Assembly: GCA_017559045.1 (NCBI GenBank)
Contig: JAFYTB010000082.1
Location: forward strand, 1 to 6,346
Length of the DNA stretch: 6,346 nucleotides
Reading direction: 5' to 3'
From: Eggerthellaceae bacterium
GTDB taxonomy: Bacteria; Actinomycetota; Coriobacteriia; Coriobacteriales; Eggerthellaceae
Under the pieces are notes generated by a model. That model searched no databases. It saw only the letters and a list, made by a program, of their open reading frames with translations, and was not told the DNA's origin. Both the position numbers and the translations under genes were made by a program. Positions 4,188-6,346 of this stretch are shown one piece after another. The first letter of the stretch is position 1. Every line of letters begins with the position of its first letter.

Positions 4188-6346
4188 TTACTGCTCGGGC
4201 GTGAAACCCGCCTGCCACGAAAGCGGACCCTCGATCTTGCGGATGACGCAGTCGATGTCGTTATACGACCACGTTCCGATCATCGGCTCGCCTTCCTCGA
4301 TGCTGCACGAGGTCAGGCAGTTGACGTTCGACTCCCACATACCGCCGTAATGCGGTGCGACGGGAGCCCACTCAGGATGCCACCATCCGTAGTCAGCACA
4401 TATTAGACCATATCGCATAGTTGTGGTGCCCACAACAAAGCGCGCAGCGCCCTTATCGGTTGCAATTTCCACGCAATCGCCCTTTTCAAGACCCAGATCA
4501 GAGGCCATTTGAGGGTTCATTTCAACGATGGGATAGCTGACCTTGCGGCGGAAATCCTCGTTGTTGAAATACATGGATGCGTTGTAGGGCTGGCGGCGCG
4601 GGCCGGTGATGAGCGAAACATACGTAGCACCCTCGGCCTCAGCACGAGCGATGAACTCCGGCGAGCACAGGCGACGCGGCTCACCCTGCTCGGGCAGGCG
4701 AGGACCGCCCAGCTTCGGCAGCATCTCGCTTGCAAGCTCGATCTTGCCCGTCGAGGTAGCGAAACCCTGCGGCTCGCCATCGGGACCAGGCAGCAGATGC
4801 TTGTAGTAACCATACGGCTGATGGCACAGGCCCAGCATGCAGTAGGTTTCCCAGTCCATGCCGCACGGCTCAAGCGTACGAGCAATGGCGTCCTCAAAAG
4901 TGGCGTCAGGCCATTCCTCCGCCTGGCCAAGGCGAATACCCAGCTCGCGGAAGATGTCGTAGTCGCACTTACGCTCGTAGTACGGATCGACAGCCTTCGG
5001 GCCGCCGTAGGCAATGTTGGCAACGCCTCCATGAGCCTGGAACAGCGGACGCTCGATAGCACCTGCCGACGGAAGCACAAAGTCGGCGATAGCAGCCGTC
5101 GAGGTGATGTAATAGTCGATGACGACAATGAGGTCGAGGCCCATAAGCGCATTGAACACTCGATGCGTATCGGCGTACGTAAGCAGCGGGTTGGTTGCCT
5201 CGACGATGAGAGCGCGAATGGGGTACGGCTCCCCCGTCTCCATGGCGCGCAGTGCAAGGTCGGGATGAACTGCCGTCAGATAACGCGCGGGCAGCTTACG
5301 GCCGAGTCGCTCGGTGAGCTTCTCCACCTGAGCGTAACCCTCATAGCACTGCAGCGGCGTGTACTCGGTGTTGAGGCACAGCGCGGAAAGCTCTTCCATG
5401 TGCTCGAGCGTGCACTCGAGGTCGACCTCGGGAACGAAGTCGCTTCCCTCGGCAAGCACGCAAGCACCTGGCTTGTCGACGTTGCCTGTCACAGCACGCA
5501 GGCAGCAGATGGCACGATGAGTAGGTGCAACCGAAGCGCCAACCTGGTCGATACCACGACCGGAGATAAGCGCTGCAGCCTTCGCACCACCGAACCAACG
5601 GGCAGCCTTGATGATGTCCTCAGCGGGAACATCGCACACCTGAGAAACGTATTCCGGCGTATAGGGACGCACATGCTCAGCCAGCTCGTCAAAACCGTGG
5701 CACCACTGCGTCACGAATTCTTCGTCAACCAAGCCTTCTTCAATAATGACGTGGATGAAACCAAGCGCGAGCGTGCAGTCAGTGCCGGGCTTCGGAGCAA
5801 GCCACAAATCGGCGACACCAGCCGTGCGCGTGAAGCGCGGGTCGATGACGACAACAGGAACCGCCGAGGCACCGTAGCTGCGAATAGCCTGCCAGAACAG
5901 GGAGTTGTCCGACTCGGCAGGATTCGTTCCCCACACGAAAAGGCACTCGGTATCGGCGGACAGATCGATTTCGACAGTCCAGCCGAAAGTAAGCACATCC
6001 ATCCAGATACGCGGGTTCCAGCAAATCTGGCCAATGCCCATATTGTTGGGAGAGCCAAACAGCGTCATAAAGCGATGGAGCGGCCAGAACGAAGCATGCG
6101 GGCCACCGATCATGGACGACACAACGCCACGACCATGCTCGTCCGCAAGCTGCGTGAGACGCGCAGCGATCTCGTCGAGAGCCTCATCCCAGCTCACGCG
6201 CTCCCACTGACCAGCGCCGCGATCACCAACACGCTTAAGCGGGTAATTCACGCGATCGGCGCCGTCGAGGGCGTCGAGATTCATGCGCCAGCGCCTGCAG
6301 CCCGCAAGGATCTTCGGATCATACGGATAGCGCGACGGATCGGGCT
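4188..6346 (-). CDS. Molybdopterin oxidoreductase catalytic subunit (DMSO reductase family), N-terminus outside the window
   Basis: The frame stays open to the window edge; 718 residues are visible, and the ATG at 6282-6284 is internal because PDPSRYPYDPKILAGCRRWR precedes it. The family's opening block is at visible residues 32-57 (RVNYPLKRVG, then RVSWDEALDEI). A cysteine, C108 in GQICWNPR (105-112), sits where the protein ligand to Mo/W is expected. GTNPAESD (139-146) and ATNPLLTYAD are guanine-dinucleotide-binding blocks. The C-terminal dinucleotide domain (about 600-710) includes MNPQMASDLGLEKGD, DYGWWHPEW and ESNVNCLTS. The enzyme would be a bis-MGD reductase, dehydrogenase, or hydratase/transhydroxylase; the TFGW stretch and WWHPE end remind me of acetylene hydratase, pyrogallol transhydroxylase and catechol dehydroxylase relatives, tentatively. 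The 4Fe-4S motif and any Tat signal would lie upstream. It heads the visible group and ends 131 nt before the DUF2064 gene. Confidence 0.93.
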   Translation of the reverse strand, partial: PDPSRYPYDPKILAGCRRWRMNLDALDGADRVNYPLKRVGDRGAGQWERVSWDEALDEIAARLTQLADEHGRGVVSSMIGGPHASFWPLHRFMTLFGSPNNMGIGQICWNPRIWMDVLTFGWTVEIDLSADTECLFVWGTNPAESDNSLFWQAIRSYGASAVPVVVIDPRFTRTAGVADLWLAPKPGTDCTLALGFIHVIIEEGLVDEEFVTQWCHGFDELAEHVRPYTPEYVSQVCDVPAEDIIKAARWFGGAKAAALISGRGIDQVGASVAPTHRAICCLRAVTGNVDKPGACVLAEGSDFVPEVDLECTLEHMEELSALCLNTEYTPLQCYEGYAQVEKLTERLGRKLPARYLTAVHPDLALRAMETGEPYPIRALIVEATNPLLTYADTHRVFNALMGLDLIVVIDYYITSTAAIADFVLPSAGAIERPLFQAHGGVANIAYGGPKAVDPYYERKCDYDIFRELGIRLGQAEEWPDATFEDAIARTLEPCGMDWETYCMLGLCHQPYGYYKHLLPGPDGEPQGFATSTGKIELASEMLPKLGGPRLPEQGEPRRLCSPEFIARAEAEGATYVSLITGPRRQPYNASMYFNNEDFRRKVSYPIVEMNPQMASDLGLEKGDCVEIATDKGAARFVVGTTTMRYGLICADYGWWHPEWAPVAPHYGGMWESNVNCLTSCSIEEGEPMIGTWSYNDIDCVIRKIEGPLSWQAGFTPEQ
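4392..4436 (-). other. Rare-codon patch and short inverted repeat inside the molybdoenzyme gene
   Basis: Residues 619-631 counted from the internal ATG (GTTTMRYGLICAD) are written with a run of codons rarely used elsewhere in the window: ACA, ACT, CGA, TAT, GGT, CTA, ATA, TGT, GCT. Just before it, gttgtgg (4420-4426) and ccacaac (4430-4436) form a perfect 7-bp inverted repeat with a 3-nt loop. The stretch contains the -10-like words TATGGT and TAATAT on the minus strand, with TTGTGG 17 nt before TATGGT, so a weak internal promoter for the downstream genes is conceivable. Confidence 0.3.

Noticed and set aside
6282..6284. ATG as start of the molybdoenzyme
   Set aside because: The frame is open for 20 more codons to the window edge with family-like sequence, and the opening domain would be incomplete.
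4188..6346. Selenocysteine (in-frame TGA) in the molybdoenzyme
   Set aside because: The visible frame has no internal stop, and the expected ligand position in GQICWNPR is a cysteine.

Overview
The window reads as a GC-rich, strictly anaerobic, redox-specialised bacterium. The best guess is a member of the Coriobacteriia (Eggerthellaceae-like: Eggerthella, Slackia, Denitrobacterium and relatives). The guess rests on the gene types (DMSO-reductase-family molybdoenzyme, ferredoxin, radical SAM), on the near absence of TTA, CTA and TCA codons, and on overall protein character. It is inference from memory, not a search result.

All five genes lie on the minus strand, so transcription runs from high to low coordinates. 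In order they are: (1) a molybdopterin oxidoreductase catalytic subunit (4188-6346), whose N-terminus is cut off by the window edge; (2) a DUF2064/TIGR04282-type transferase with a GT-A/MobA-like fold (3190-4056); (3) a radical SAM protein of the MJ0619/tetraether lipid synthase (Tes) type (1663-2991); (4) a double 4Fe-4S ferredoxin fused to a DUF169 domain (597-1571); (5) a GNAT acetyltransferase with a cysteine-rich tail (81-512). A strong GC hairpin at 565-588 separates genes 4 and 5. Genes 1-4 are therefore a plausible co-expressed group, and the GNAT gene is probably a separate unit.

The spacers between genes 1-4 (131, 198 and 91 nt) are unusually structured. Spacer 4057-4187 holds four small hairpins whose centres are 31-33 nt apart. 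Spacer 2992-3189 holds a degenerate 14-bp tandem repeat (four units), a terminator-like hairpin and a second GC-rich hairpin. The heptamer TTCCGCA or its complement occurs six times in these two spacers, including both arms of two hairpins. Positions 1-60, beyond the GNAT gene, carry a GTGACAGA-type direct repeat resembling dispersed intergenic repeats.

How the genes may work together is open. The radical SAM protein (C-C bond or methyl chemistry in its known relatives), the nucleotide-diphosphate-type transferase and the ferredoxin-DUF169 protein look like a biosynthetic or cofactor-tailoring set placed behind a molybdoenzyme. Two hypotheses are given in the findings: tailoring of a pterin or molybdenum cofactor, or an arsenic/selenium-type rSAM-transferase pathway. 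Neither is proven by the sequence.
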